Shown: positions 8,230-17,970, counted from the stretch's first letter. The stretch is 64,000 nucleotides of DNA from Acidobacteriaceae bacterium (GCA_025462735.1 JAOAPC010000001.1:1-64000), one strand, 5' to 3'. The notes: generated from the sequence alone by a model not told the origin. Numbers and translations: made by a program.

Positions 8230-9483
8230 TTACGCCGAATGCTGCCGCAGTACTTTGGACAACTGCTCCGCAATAATCTGGTCCTCGCCGGGTTGCAGCA
8301 TGAACGAATTCATCGCCAGGCCGGGGCGCCCTTCGCCTCCGCCAATCACAATCGACGGCTGCCCGCTGCGCAGTATCTGCGAGGCTTGCGAAGGTGTTAG
8401 TGAGATCCGTGCATCCCACGTGATCTGCATATGCGGAACATGGTTCGCAACCTCTGGAATAAAAAACGAAGTGCTTACGCCTGGAATTTTCGTGATTTGC
8501 GCCGAAATATTTTCCAAGCGTTGCTGCCACTCTCTCGCCAGCGCGTCATGATCTTCGCTCAGGTATAGTTCCAACGCCTTCAGCATCCCCACAATCTCTT
8601 CCTTGCCCACTTTTTGACCGCGTCCTAGCGTGTCCTCGTAAGGACTGTTATTGAGCAGCGCGTAATGCACTAACTCTTCGCGTCCGATCAGCATTCCCGC
8701 GCACTGCGGCCCCCGCAGCGCTTTGCCGCCGCTGAACGTGATCAGGTCATAGCCCATGTTGGCGTAATCCCATAGATGCGACACCGGAGGTGTATCAGCC
8801 GCGGCATCATTCATGCACGGAACGTTGTGCTGCTTGGCCAACTTCGGCCACTCGTCGACTTTTATCTGTCCCGCGGAGTTGGCGAAATTCGTGAAGTGCA
8901 TCATCGCAGTCCGCTCACTCACAGCCCGCCGCAACTGCTCGTGCGTCTCGATTTCGATGAGCTTTACGCCGGGTCCTCTCAGTTGGTGATCAAACGGATT
9001 GCGGTGCGTTTTCTGGATGATCACCTCAGACTTCATCCCCGTCAGATCAGGCAATTGCTTGATCAGGCTCTCATTGTCGCCGGTAAGAATGCCCGCCAGC
9101 CCCGACTGTATCGCTCCCGCCGCGCCCGAAGTGACAATCGCGCTGTAGCCTTGCGGCAGCTTGAGCATTTGCGAGATGCGCTTGCCCGCGGCCACCTCCA
9201 GCTCTGGAATACTCACGAAGTGCCGCGCTGCTTGCGCCATCACAGCTTCGACTTCCGGCCGTATGAGTGATCCTCCGAGAGTGGTCATGGTTCCTTCGCC
9301 GTTGATCACTGTGGTGACGCCCAATTCCTGGTACGGATTTCCAGATTGGCCAAGGCCTGCTGCCGCGGCACTTGGCTCTGATGCAGGCGCTTTCGTTGCA
9401 AACAGCTTTCGCGGTGCAGCAATCGCGGCTGCCACCGCACCAAGAGTTCCCAGGAACCCGCGGCGGCTCGAAGTCGAATTCAT
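8230..9483 (-). CDS. Tat-exported SelA-like PLP-dependent enzyme
   Basis: 417 residues. It starts with a twin-arginine signal (SSRRGFLGTL then an Ala-rich hydrophobic run, about residues 1-30), so the folded enzyme with cofactor would be exported. The body resembles the selenocysteine synthase/D-glucosaminate-6-phosphate ammonia-lyase branch of fold-type I PLP enzymes: NGEGTMTTLGGSL near the N-terminus, VTSGAAGAI, and TFSGGKALRGPQCAGML containing the presumed PLP lysine. True SelA is decameric, cytosolic and has no signal, so this is not selA. Beta-elimination or ammonia loss from an amino acid or amino sugar acid is the likely chemistry. It is 15 nt from the upstream RidA gene, a family that removes enamine/imine products of such lyases. 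Confidence 0.75.
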   Translation of the reverse strand: MNSTSSRRGFLGTLGAVAAAIAAPRKLFATKAPASEPSAAAAGLGQSGNPYQELGVTTVINGEGTMTTLGGSLIRPEVEAVMAQAARHFVSIPELEVAAGKRISQMLKLPQGYSAIVTSGAAGAIQSGLAGILTGDNESLIKQLPDLTGMKSEVIIQKTHRNPFDHQLRGPGVKLIEIETHEQLRRAVSERTAMMHFTNFANSAGQIKVDEWPKLAKQHNVPCMNDAAADTPPVSHLWDYANMGYDLITFSGGKALRGPQCAGMLIGREELVHYALLNNSPYEDTLGRGQKVGKEEIVGMLKALELYLSEDHDALAREWQQRLENISAQITKIPGVSTSFFIPEVANHVPHMQITWDARISLTPSQASQILRSGQPSIVIGGGEGRPGLAMNSFMLQPGEDQIIAEQLSKVLRQHSA

Positions 9484-9498
9484 ATTGGCTCTCCCGAT

Positions 9499-10008
9499 CT
9501 ATTTTTTAGATAACGCGGCAATGCAATTAATTTCCACCAGCGAGTTTCCTGGAAGCGCCGCAACCGCGACCGTGGTACGCGCCGGACCTCCATGCGGGAA
9601 ATAGGTCTTAAACACTTTGTTCATCCCGTCGTAGTAATCGATTTTTGCCAAAAAAACTGTAAGCTGGACCACGTCGTCCAGATTCGAGCCGGCAGCTTCG
9701 ACAAGTTTCTTGATGTTGTCCATTACCTTCGTTGTATGCGCGGCGATCTCCCACGAATCAGCCGATCCGCTATCGTGGGCCCCAACTCCGGCAATATAGG
9801 CCAAGCCATCGTGGACTACGATCGGCGAGATCATGGAATTGCCCTCAGCTGGCTTTCCTTCATCGTTCAGTTTGCGGACACCTTCGTCTTTGTGTGAGGA
9901 CCTTCTGGCTTCCGAGGGCTTGGAAAGCAACGCAGCCAGTCCAAACGCGGAGAATACCGGCGCCAGAAGGCTGGCGAAATTTCTACGACTCAATGGAGTT
10001 GAATTCAT
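9499..10008 (-). CDS. Tat-exported RidA-family enamine/imine deaminase
   Basis: 169 residues; canonical RidA is about 130, and the excess is a twin-arginine leader (LSRRNFASLL followed by a hydrophobic segment, residues 1-35). RidA features include IAYIAGVGAHD-like N-terminal strands, VVQLTVFLAKI, and GGPARTTVAVAALPGNSLVEI with the Arg and Glu used to bind the imine carboxylate. It hydrolyses reactive 2-aminoacrylate-type intermediates to 2-oxoacids and ammonia. A strong AAGGAG lies before the ATG. Being exported next to an exported PLP lyase strongly suggests the two act in sequence in the periplasm. Family membership is clear; substrate is not known. Confidence 0.85.
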   Translation of the reverse strand: MNSTPLSRRNFASLLAPVFSAFGLAALLSKPSEARRSSHKDEGVRKLNDEGKPAEGNSMISPIVVHDGLAYIAGVGAHDSGSADSWEIAAHTTKVMDNIKKLVEAAGSNLDDVVQLTVFLAKIDYYDGMNKVFKTYFPHGGPARTTVAVAALPGNSLVEINCIAALSKK

Positions 10009-10044
10009 AAAGCTCCTTTTTATCGAAATGAATTGCTGAAGTTC

Positions 10045-11679
10045 TTACTGCGGTAGAGCAAAACTAAAAAGGTCGCTCCCTGCTGCGACTGCCACATACT
10101 GCTTGCCGCTAACTGCATAACTCATTGGCGAAGCACTCATGTCCTGGCCCGTATTGAAATGCCATAACGGCTTGGCGTCGCGGGCGTCCACCGCTTCAAA
10201 CGATTGCGCATCATCTCCGAAAAAGAGCAGCCCTCCACCTGTGCTCATGGTCCCGCCGGTCGAGTGCCCTCCGCCAACTTGCGGATATTTCCACGCAAAG
10301 GTTCCTGTGGCGACATTGAACGCCAGCAGTATCTTTTGAGAATTCTCGCCTGGAATATGCTTCACTCCGGTCGAATAGAACTCCTTGCCCGGTGTGAAGC
10401 GTTGCGGCTCAGGCGCCGAAAAGTAAGTTTGGCATTGCTCCAATGCCATGAAATAAAACAGTTGCGTCGATTCGTTATACGATGGCGCAAACCAGTTGGT
10501 AGCGCCAGAGTATCCTGGGCATACCTTTGTCCCAGCGGGTGTGGGCTCTACCTCGGTCCGGATCGGGCGTCCCTTCGGATCAATCCCTTGTGCCCAGTTC
10601 AGTTTTTCCACGAACCGCGTCCCCGAAAGAAATTCGCCGGTACTCCGATCCAGAACGTAGATAAACCCGTTGCGATTTGCTTCGATCAACAATTTTCGCG
10701 ATAGACCTTTATAAGCCGCATCGATCAGCACTGGCGTTTCGGTCGCGTCGTAATCGAAAAGATCATGCGGCGTAAATTGGAAATACCATTTCAGCTTGCC
10801 AGTCTCCGGATCGAGCGCCAACACACAGTCGGTATACAAGTCGTCTCCCGGACGCACGCTGCCTTCGAAATCCGGTGCGGGATTGCTGGTTCCCCAGAAC
10901 AACGTTTTCAACTCGGGGTCATAAGTTCCCGGCATCCACGTTGTGCCGCCGCCGTGCAAATACAAATCCCCTGGCCAACTATTAGACCCAACTTCTCCGG
11001 GCGCCGGAATAGTCCAGAATCGCCAGACGAGTTTGCCACTCTCCGCGTCATACGCCGCAACGAATCCTCGCACTCCGTCGTCGCCACCCGAGGTCCCAAC
11101 TATGATCTTGTCGTTCACTACCAACGGGGCGCTGGTCGCCCCATAGTTGCTGTTCCAATCCGCGTACGCCACATCCCAGATTAGGTTTCCAGAACGCGCA
11201 TCCAGGCACAGCAAATGCGCGTTGTCCGTCTCGCGATAAACGCGATTGTGCCAGACTCCAACTCCACGGCTAATGTGCCGCGACGCATCATCAATCAACC
11301 CTTCTGAGTTGGGACGCGTATAGTGCCACACCGTCCGTCCAGTTTGTGCGTCGAGCGCAAACGTGTCGTTTGCCGAGGTCACGAACATGGTCCCATTCAC
11401 CACTACGGGAGTGACTTCCAGATGGTCTGAATTGCGTGAATGAAATATCCACTCGGCGCGCAACTGGTTCGCATTTTTCACGTTGATCTGGGACAACGGG
11501 CTGTAGCGCCGCCCGGAGTAGTCTCCGTTGTAAGAGAGCCAGTTGTCTGTCATCGGCGCAAGCAGGTCCTGCGTGCGAACATTGATCTCGCTCTGCACCG
11601 CGCCGTTTTCCTGTGTACGCGCAACGGCTGCCCACAATACCAATGCGAGCCGCACGCAGACCGGTACGCGTCGTATCAA
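10045..11679 (-). CDS. PQQ-dependent alcohol dehydrogenase-type quinoprotein
   Basis: 544 residues, beginning at a TTG directly after the TAG of the upstream gene. A short signal (VRLALVLWAAVA) is followed by an eight-bladed propeller with repeated blade signatures such as ALDAQTGRTVW, AYDAESGKLVW, ALDPETGKLKW and FNVATGTFAW. The HDLFDYDATE segment (309-311) carries the Asp pair of the active site of methanol/ethanol-type dehydrogenases. The vicinal Cys-Cys that often sits over PQQ is absent: the corresponding region reads SRGVGVWHNR. No cytochrome domain is fused, so electrons must go to a separate cytochrome c, several of which are encoded nearby. It oxidises an alcohol or sugar in the periplasm; substrate unknown. 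Confidence 0.85.
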   Translation of the reverse strand: MIRRVPVCVRLALVLWAAVARTQENGAVQSEINVRTQDLLAPMTDNWLSYNGDYSGRRYSPLSQINVKNANQLRAEWIFHSRNSDHLEVTPVVVNGTMFVTSANDTFALDAQTGRTVWHYTRPNSEGLIDDASRHISRGVGVWHNRVYRETDNAHLLCLDARSGNLIWDVAYADWNSNYGATSAPLVVNDKIIVGTSGGDDGVRGFVAAYDAESGKLVWRFWTIPAPGEVGSNSWPGDLYLHGGGTTWMPGTYDPELKTLFWGTSNPAPDFEGSVRPGDDLYTDCVLALDPETGKLKWYFQFTPHDLFDYDATETPVLIDAAYKGLSRKLLIEANRNGFIYVLDRSTGEFLSGTRFVEKLNWAQGIDPKGRPIRTEVEPTPAGTKVCPGYSGATNWFAPSYNESTQLFYFMALEQCQTYFSAPEPQRFTPGKEFYSTGVKHIPGENSQKILLAFNVATGTFAWKYPQVGGGHSTGGTMSTGGGLLFFGDDAQSFEAVDARDAKPLWHFNTGQDMSASPMSYAVSGKQYVAVAAGSDLFSFALPQ

Positions 11680-13179
11680 CTAGAAATTCCTCGCGCCAGA
11701 TTGAATCGCCGCCTCGCCCACACTGCCGCGGTCTTTGTCCTGGTCATCCACCAGATGAATCGCAACTCGCTTTGGCGTGCCTTGCATTTTGATTTCCTGC
11801 CGCAATTGCACCGCCGCTTGTGGCGTGACCGAAATCAAATCGACGGATTTAATCTCCGCACCATTTCCATCTTCAAAATGCGCGACCAGTTTGCCGGGGA
11901 AGAATACCCCGATCGAAGCAGAAATCATAACCCCATCTGACGTGGCCGAGGCCGCGATCCGGCCGGCAATCACTCCGGCGTCTGCCACATTCGTGATTCG
12001 TCCCGCAATCCGCGTAGGGAACCAGTTCGTTTGCATCTCGTAAGTCTCACCGGGCTTCAGTTCCGCCATGGGGCTATTCACTTCGGCTTCCATGTAATAC
12101 GGCGCCTCATCCGGCGTCGCATCGCGCAACACCGGCTTCCCACTGGAATCGATATTGACCGCCGCGCCGTTCTTGTAAAAGATCAACGAAGCCTTTCCCG
12201 GATATTCCGCGCGCTCTTGGGGGTAGAATCTCTCCACCATCGCATATTGGTTTGCAGCGTCATCTACCGCCAGCCAGCCCGCAGTCGAGTCCAGCCAAAC
12301 TTCATTTTCCAGATAAAGCCAGTGGAGCAAGAACATCCCGTCCTCGGTAGAGAACGATGGATCGTCGGCCAAACCGGAGCGCACCTGATAGCCGTTGGAA
12401 TACGCGCTCTGGGGATTGAGAGGTGCGAGCGCCCAGAAATCGCGATTGTACTCCTGCGGATTCCTCCGGTCCGCAGTGTCGTATTGCGTAACCGTCTGCA
12501 TCGACCATCGAATCGTTCGGCTTACTGCGTTCTTCATAATGGAGCGAAAAGAAATTTCGGGCGAATTCGCGCCGATCATGATCTCACGCGAATACTGCAA
12601 TCCGGTTCGCATGTCCGCAGGCCCGTCGAGACGAACGCTGCATGTCGACCCATGCGAAATGGTTTTCAGTTGATATTCGCCATCATCCAGTTCGTCTGCG
12701 ATCGGACCCGGCCAGTGTTGGCCGTCGTCTTTGCCCTCCGGTAATGGCCAGATCTTGTCGCCTCCATAGTTAAACCATTTGCCATTCGCAGCCGATGGAG
12801 GAAAATACTTGCCCTTATATTTTGGATTCACGAACAGGTATGCGTGCCCGGCGAAGGTGACCTGCATCAATCGCCCGCCGAGTTGGGGCACGATCGTCAA
12901 CTGCAACCAATCATTCGACATTTGCCCCGCCGCCCAACCCTCAAAAACAGTGGAACGAATTTCGCATGGGAGGTGCAGTTCCGCGCCCGTTGTTTGGGCC
13001 GTCACAAGAGTTTCAAAGCAAAGCAGGCTTACCGTCAAAAACCATGCCGTGCGTCTCACCGGTTTCGCCAAACTTTCCAGAGTGAAGATGCCCGTGCGCG
13101 GCCTCCTTCCGAATTCGAACAGAAGCCGTTGCTCGCTTGAAAAACGAATTTCATGCTTGACAGTAGATTCCGCGCTCAT
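11680..13179 (-). CDS. Exported DUF4380-like protein (galactose-mutarotase-type fold)
   Basis: 499 residues if the ATG at 13179 is used. A hydrophobic signal lies at about 45-60 (RRTAWFLTVSLLCF), so a later TTG/GTG start near residue 35-42 is also possible; no good ribosome site settles it. After the signal, LQLTIVPQLGGRLMQV and NPKYKGKYFPP followed by NYGGDKIWPLPEG match the DUF4380/aldose-epimerase-like group. These large beta-sandwich proteins bind sugars, but catalytic His residues of mutarotase are not evident here. It is the first gene of the leftward operon and abuts the PQQ dehydrogenase with no gap. A carbohydrate-binding or lyase-accessory role is inferred. Confidence 0.65.
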   Translation of the reverse strand: MSAESTVKHEIRFSSEQRLLFEFGRRPRTGIFTLESLAKPVRRTAWFLTVSLLCFETLVTAQTTGAELHLPCEIRSTVFEGWAAGQMSNDWLQLTIVPQLGGRLMQVTFAGHAYLFVNPKYKGKYFPPSAANGKWFNYGGDKIWPLPEGKDDGQHWPGPIADELDDGEYQLKTISHGSTCSVRLDGPADMRTGLQYSREIMIGANSPEISFRSIMKNAVSRTIRWSMQTVTQYDTADRRNPQEYNRDFWALAPLNPQSAYSNGYQVRSGLADDPSFSTEDGMFLLHWLYLENEVWLDSTAGWLAVDDAANQYAMVERFYPQERAEYPGKASLIFYKNGAAVNIDSSGKPVLRDATPDEAPYYMEAEVNSPMAELKPGETYEMQTNWFPTRIAGRITNVADAGVIAGRIAASATSDGVMISASIGVFFPGKLVAHFEDGNGAEIKSVDLISVTPQAAVQLRQEIKMQGTPKRVAIHLVDDQDKDRGSVGEAAIQSGARNF

Positions 13180-13185
13180 CCACTA

Positions 13186-13199
13186 TTAACACGTTTTAA
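13186..13199. promoter_or_regulatory. Possible LacI-type operator in the divergent promoter region
   Basis: TTAACACGTTTTAA is a 12/14 palindrome with a central CG, the general form of LacI/GalR-family sites. It lies in the 190-bp gap between the leftward DUF4380-PQQ operon and the rightward TonB receptor. A single site this short can occur by chance, and no LacI gene is in the window. Confidence 0.3.
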
Positions 13200-13372
13200 T
13201 GCAGGCTTCTATCGTAGTACGCTTCATAATTTTGTCAATGAATCATGGCAATGAAGTTGCAGCGGCAGGGAAGTCTTAAGTGGCGTTGTTGTTCTCAATA
13301 GCAGTGGAATTCCTGAATATAAGAATCTACTCGGTAATTTCGAAAGCAGAATTTTTCCGTTGGGGGGCTACT

Positions 13373-16300
13373 ATGCGGCGGTTTAGATTTCTATCCAGCG
13401 CGCTCGGCGCGATTTTACTTAGTTCGATTAGCCTCTGGGCTAGCATTAACGGCAGCATATCCGGGGTCGTCACCGACTCGAGCGGCGCCGTGGTTAGTGG
13501 CGCAACCGTAACCGCCACCAATACACAGACTGGCGTAAAGACCACACTCAAGACCGACTCCAAGGGTTTCTACAATTTTCCCGCTCTCCAGATCGGGAAC
13601 TATACGGTGGATGTCCAGGAACAAGGTTTCAAGACCGAGAGCCGCACCGGCTTGGTCATCGACGCAAACTCCGCCGTGCGCGCCGACTTCACGCTGCAGA
13701 TCGGCCAGATAATCGAGAAGGTCACAGTTGCCAGCGAAGCCGCCCACGTTGAAACCGAGAGCACTCAGATGGGCGAAGTGATCACCGCTAAAACCATCAC
13801 GGCAGTGCCGCTGAACGGACGCGCCTACACTGATTTACTCGCGTTGCAGCCAGGCGTGTCACCTTATACGGCCAGCGACACCGGAACCCCGGATCTCAGC
13901 GGCCGCAACGTTGACGGTGGCTTGAATCCCGGGAACCAGTCGGTGAATGGCCAACGAGAGACCGCCAACAGCTTCATGGTCAACGGTTCCACGGTCGAAG
14001 AAGGACGAAACAACGGAGCTGCCATTATTCCGAACCTTGACTCGATCGAGGAATTTCGCATTATCACCAATAATTTTGACGCCGAATATGGAAATTACAG
14101 CGGTGGGCAAGTCAACGTTGTTACGAAGTCGGGTACCAATGGGTTCCACGGAAGTGGCTTTGACTTCCTGCGCAACACCTCGTTCGACGCCAAAAATTAT
14201 TTCTCGCTTTCGAGCGATCCGACTCCGGTATTTCGCCAGAACATGTTCGGCGGCACCTTCGGCGGGCCATTGGTAAAAAATAAAACATTCTTTTTTATCG
14301 ATTACCAGGGGACGCGCCAGACGCGGGCGCCGTTAGTGAATAGGACAATGCCATCGTTGCTCAATTTTGGTGGTAGTTTTGATCCTGCAAGTCCCTTCAG
14401 CAACGGCACTGATGCAAACAACAATCCTATCGCCGCAACCGTCGGTGGGCAGGCCTTCGCGGACATAATTGCCGGACGGCAAGGACTGGCGCCGGGTACA
14501 TTTAGCGACGGTGAACCGTACTACTACACTGCTGCAACTATCGACCCTACAACGATTGATCCGAACACCGGGGCCGGAACACCTTATGGTTCGACCTGCA
14601 CCACGTCATCGCAGTGCGTGTTCCCGAACGGGATCATTCCGCAGGACGCATGGTCGCCAGTAGCTACAGCCGTGGTCAATCTTGGCCTTATTCCCACGCC
14701 CAACAACGGCAACAACTTCACAAGTTCCGCTTTCGCCAGAAAGTTGCGTGACGATAAAGGCGGAATTCGCGTCGATCAAAACACGCGCTTTGGCAATTTC
14801 TTTGCTTACTACTTCAACGACGATTACAGCCTGAACGACCCGATTCCAGATGGCGGAGCCAGCGTTCCGGCGCAAAAGTTCGCCTACACCGCCCTCACGA
14901 CAGGCCGCGCACAGCTCATCAACCTCGGACACACCAAGAATTTTGGATATTACTCGGTGAACGAAATCCGGCTGAGCTATGTGCGCAATGCGATCAATCT
15001 GGCACAACCCGAAGGCGGAGAGGGACCGAACTACAGTCTTTCCAAGTTGGGCTTTGTTACGCCGTGGGGACCGTCAGGCGGAATCAGTCCCATAGCGCCT
15101 AAGCTGGAAGGCGTGCCGTTTTTCGGCTTTAACAACTTCTCGATTGGTGTCCCAACCGTCAGCACACGCCAGTACAACAACTCATTTCAGGTTCTCGATA
15201 ACTTCACCAGAGTTATCGGGACTCACACGGTGAAATTTGGTGGCCAATTTCACTATGACCAGATCGACGAAAGAAATCTGGCTGCCGAAAATGGCCAATA
15301 CAGTTTCAGCGGCAGCGAGACCGGAATTGATTTCGCGGACTTCCTCATCGGCGCACCTGACAGCCTCACGCAGGCAAGTCCGCAGCTACTCGATTCGCGC
15401 AGCAAGTACTACGCACTATTTGGACAGGACAGCTGGCGGGTCACGCAAAATCTTGTCTTCAACTATGGCTTGCGCTGGGAAGCCAGCATGCCCTGGTATG
15501 ACACGCAAAACAAAACCGAAACTATCATTCCCGGCAAGCAGTCGGTGAAATTCCCCGGCGCGCCTCTTGGCTACGTAGTTGCCGGCGACCCCGGCGTTCC
15601 GCGCACACTCGGCCCAACGCGGTGGCATAATTTCTCTCCGCGTGTCGGTCTTGCTTATTCGCCGAGTTCATCTTCGGGTCTGATGGGCAAACTGTTTGGT
15701 GGTCCGGGCCACACCAGTATTCGAGTTGGTGCTGGCCTCTATTACACGTCGATTGAGGATCTCTCACAGTTCCTGGAGGTCGGCGATCCGCCTTACGGCC
15801 TCTATTATGGGAGCGCCGCCCCGCCGCTCCTGGAGAAACCTTACATCACGCGGTCCAGCGGTGTTAACGTGGGCCAGCGTTTTCCGCTGCCCTTCCCGTC
15901 GACAAATGTGTCTCCGAGCCATCCTGACACCACCTTCCCGTGGGGTCAGGTCGAACCTCTCTCCTATGACTGGTCGTTCGATAATCGCAACAAGCTGCCA
16001 TATTCCGAGCACTACGAACTATCCATTCAACGCCAGATCGGTCCCAACACCGTCGTCACGGTCAGCTACGTCGGCAACCAAGGCCATCGGCTGGCTACGG
16101 GCGTAGAAGCGAACCCCGCGAATCAGGCATTGTGCCTCTTTTTGAGCGATCCAAATAACCTCGGACCTGGCAGCGCGCCTCCCTGCGGTCAATTCAGCGA
16201 GACACCTCAATTCACCTATGATCCGGTAACGAAGACCGGGACTAGCACCCCCTGGATAACCGCCACCGGACAAGTCATACCTTCGGTTCGCCCGCTGGGG

Positions 16301-17083
16301 CCGCTTTTCGATACCAACCCTCACGAGTCAACGGTCGCAAATTCGCGCTACAACTCACTACAGGCTGGGTTGACCCATCGCGCAGGATCTTTAACGCTGG
16401 GCGCAGGCTATACCTACAGCAAATGCATGGACAATGCGTCCGGACTCGAAGATTCCACTAACCCGTTCGATCCGCGGCGCAGCATCGCCCTCTGCAATTT
16501 CGACCTTACTCACAGTTTTGTTCTCAGTTACGACTGGGCCTTGCCGTTTGACAAGATGGTTGGCTCGGGTTGGATGAAGACGCTCGCCAGCGGCTGGACT
16601 CTTTCCGGTATCACGCGTTTTGCCACCGGCCTCCCTGTCAGTCTTAGCGAAGGCGACGACGCGTCATTGATTGGCGCCAACGCGGCCGGTCTTGATGTCC
16701 CCGACTTTGCGGGCGGGGGACAGGTTTTGGCTAACACCAATCCGCGACACCAGGAGCAGACGTATTTCAACGTATCGCTTTTCAGTCCGGAGCAACTCGG
16801 GCACCTGGGCAATTCGCGTCGGCGATTTTTTCACGGGCCAGGGCTTAATAATTGGGATATGACATTGTCCAAGGTCACTAGAATTACGGAAAGCAAGGAA
16901 CTCGAACTGCGAGTTGAAGCCTTCAATCTGTTCAATCACGCGCAGTTCAGCAATCCCGATGGCGGAATAGATTCCGGCCCGCCGAATTTTGTGAACGGCG
17001 TAAATCTGGGCGGCACATTCGGCTTGGTCACTTCCGCCCGCGATCCCCGCATTATGCAGTTGGGCGCAAGGTTCACGTTCTAG
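13373..17083 (+). CDS. TonB-dependent receptor with N-terminal carboxypeptidase-regulatory domain
   Basis: About 1236 residues from the ATG at 13373 (GGGGGG 5 nt upstream); an upstream in-frame start would place 31 residues before the signal peptide. Signal MRRFRFLSSALGAILLSSIS; then a CarboxypepD_reg-like beta-sandwich (about 25-105, GVVTDSSGAVVSGATVTAT); a plug region (GEVITAKTITAVPLNGR, FRIITNNFDAEYGNYSGGQV); and a long outer-membrane barrel with alternating aromatic strands, ending LGARFTF. The terminal Phe is typical of outer-membrane proteins. This is the Acidobacteria-type oligosaccharide receptor resembling SusC. It diverges from the exported oxidation operon and is followed by a cytochrome and a lactonase, so it probably takes up or concentrates the substrate of that locus. 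Confidence 0.9.
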   Translation: MRRFRFLSSALGAILLSSISLWASINGSISGVVTDSSGAVVSGATVTATNTQTGVKTTLKTDSKGFYNFPALQIGNYTVDVQEQGFKTESRTGLVIDANSAVRADFTLQIGQIIEKVTVASEAAHVETESTQMGEVITAKTITAVPLNGRAYTDLLALQPGVSPYTASDTGTPDLSGRNVDGGLNPGNQSVNGQRETANSFMVNGSTVEEGRNNGAAIIPNLDSIEEFRIITNNFDAEYGNYSGGQVNVVTKSGTNGFHGSGFDFLRNTSFDAKNYFSLSSDPTPVFRQNMFGGTFGGPLVKNKTFFFIDYQGTRQTRAPLVNRTMPSLLNFGGSFDPASPFSNGTDANNNPIAATVGGQAFADIIAGRQGLAPGTFSDGEPYYYTAATIDPTTIDPNTGAGTPYGSTCTTSSQCVFPNGIIPQDAWSPVATAVVNLGLIPTPNNGNNFTSSAFARKLRDDKGGIRVDQNTRFGNFFAYYFNDDYSLNDPIPDGGASVPAQKFAYTALTTGRAQLINLGHTKNFGYYSVNEIRLSYVRNAINLAQPEGGEGPNYSLSKLGFVTPWGPSGGISPIAPKLEGVPFFGFNNFSIGVPTVSTRQYNNSFQVLDNFTRVIGTHTVKFGGQFHYDQIDERNLAAENGQYSFSGSETGIDFADFLIGAPDSLTQASPQLLDSRSKYYALFGQDSWRVTQNLVFNYGLRWEASMPWYDTQNKTETIIPGKQSVKFPGAPLGYVVAGDPGVPRTLGPTRWHNFSPRVGLAYSPSSSSGLMGKLFGGPGHTSIRVGAGLYYTSIEDLSQFLEVGDPPYGLYYGSAAPPLLEKPYITRSSGVNVGQRFPLPFPSTNVSPSHPDTTFPWGQVEPLSYDWSFDNRNKLPYSEHYELSIQRQIGPNTVVTVSYVGNQGHRLATGVEANPANQALCLFLSDPNNLGPGSAPPCGQFSETPQFTYDPVTKTGTSTPWITATGQVIPSVRPLGPLFDTNPHESTVANSRYNSLQAGLTHRAGSLTLGAGYTYSKCMDNASGLEDSTNPFDPRRSIALCNFDLTHSFVLSYDWALPFDKMVGSGWMKTLASGWTLSGITRFATGLPVSLSEGDDASLIGANAAGLDVPDFAGGGQVLANTNPRHQEQTYFNVSLFSPEQLGHLGNSRRRFFHGPGLNNWDMTLSKVTRITESKELELRVEAFNLFNHAQFSNPDGGIDSGPPNFVNGVNLGGTFGLVTSARDPRIMQLGARFTF

Positions 17084-17130
17084 GCAGCCTTTGGTGAAAG
17101 CTGAAAGATAGCTTGCGGCACTTCTCCGAA

Positions 17131-17970
17131 ATGAAGTTCGAGAACATTATGCGCAAGCCCGCTTTGCTGGCAGCCTTGCTCATCTTCTTTGCTCCACCGC
17201 TCGCGCATTCGCAGCAGCACGCGCCTACTTCTCGCCAACCTGCTCACTCCGCGCGGCACTCCAGCGGCCAGCAACTCTTTGCAACTACCTGTGCCGCCTG
17301 TCACGGGCTCGACGGTATGGGCAGTGAGCGAGCGCCGAATATCGTTACCAACCCGCAAGTTCAGAAACTCTCGGCTGCGGAGATTTCTCGCATCGTGTCT
17401 GCTGGTGTGCCGGGAACCGGAATGCCCGCATTCCAGCGTTTGGGAAACCCGGCAATCGCCTCCGTAGTGGCTTACCTCAGAGGCCTGCAAGGCAAGAACC
17501 GTCCCGTGCCACTACCGGGAGATCCTCAGCGCGGTGAGGCGCTTTTCTTTGGCAGCGCCCAATGTTCAACCTGCCACATGGCTGCCGGCAAGGGCGGGTA
17601 CATCGGCCCCGATCTCAGCACTTACGGCCAGACGCATACTGCCGAAAAAATCAAGTCCGCCATCACCAATCCCGCAGAACGAGACTCGATCAAGACCATG
17701 GTGACCGCGACTGCCACGAACGGCGACCGTTACCATGGGATCATTCGCAACGAGGATAATTTCTCACTACAGCTGCAATCCACGGATGGCGCATTTCACT
17801 TCCTTTCGAAAGCCGACGTCAAAACGATCGACCGGTCCCATGGCTCAATCATGCCTTCCGATTACGCATCTCGACTCACCCAACCTCAGCTGAACGATAT
17901 AGTCAGTTATATGCTCAGCCTGAAAAAAAAATCCTTGCCCGGCGCCACTCCCCACACGGATGATGAATAG
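17131..17970 (+). CDS. Exported di-haem cytochrome c
   Basis: About 279 residues from the ATG at 17131 (ATG at 17149 or a TTG at 17113 are alternatives; no ribosome site decides). Signal around MRKPALLAALLIFF. Domain 1 carries CAACH with a later MPAF axial-Met motif; domain 2 carries CSTCH after the GDPQRGEALFFG pattern and then TATATNGDRYHGIIRNED, seen in Planctomycete/Acidobacteria haem-binding domain proteins. It likely accepts electrons from the PQQ dehydrogenase or passes them to the oxidase chain. It follows the TonB receptor by 47 nt, and its stop overlaps the upstream region of the SMP-30 gene. Confidence 0.85.
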   Translation: MKFENIMRKPALLAALLIFFAPPLAHSQQHAPTSRQPAHSARHSSGQQLFATTCAACHGLDGMGSERAPNIVTNPQVQKLSAAEISRIVSAGVPGTGMPAFQRLGNPAIASVVAYLRGLQGKNRPVPLPGDPQRGEALFFGSAQCSTCHMAAGKGGYIGPDLSTYGQTHTAEKIKSAITNPAERDSIKTMVTATATNGDRYHGIIRNEDNFSLQLQSTDGAFHFLSKADVKTIDRSHGSIMPSDYASRLTQPQLNDIVSYMLSLKKKSLPGATPHTDDE

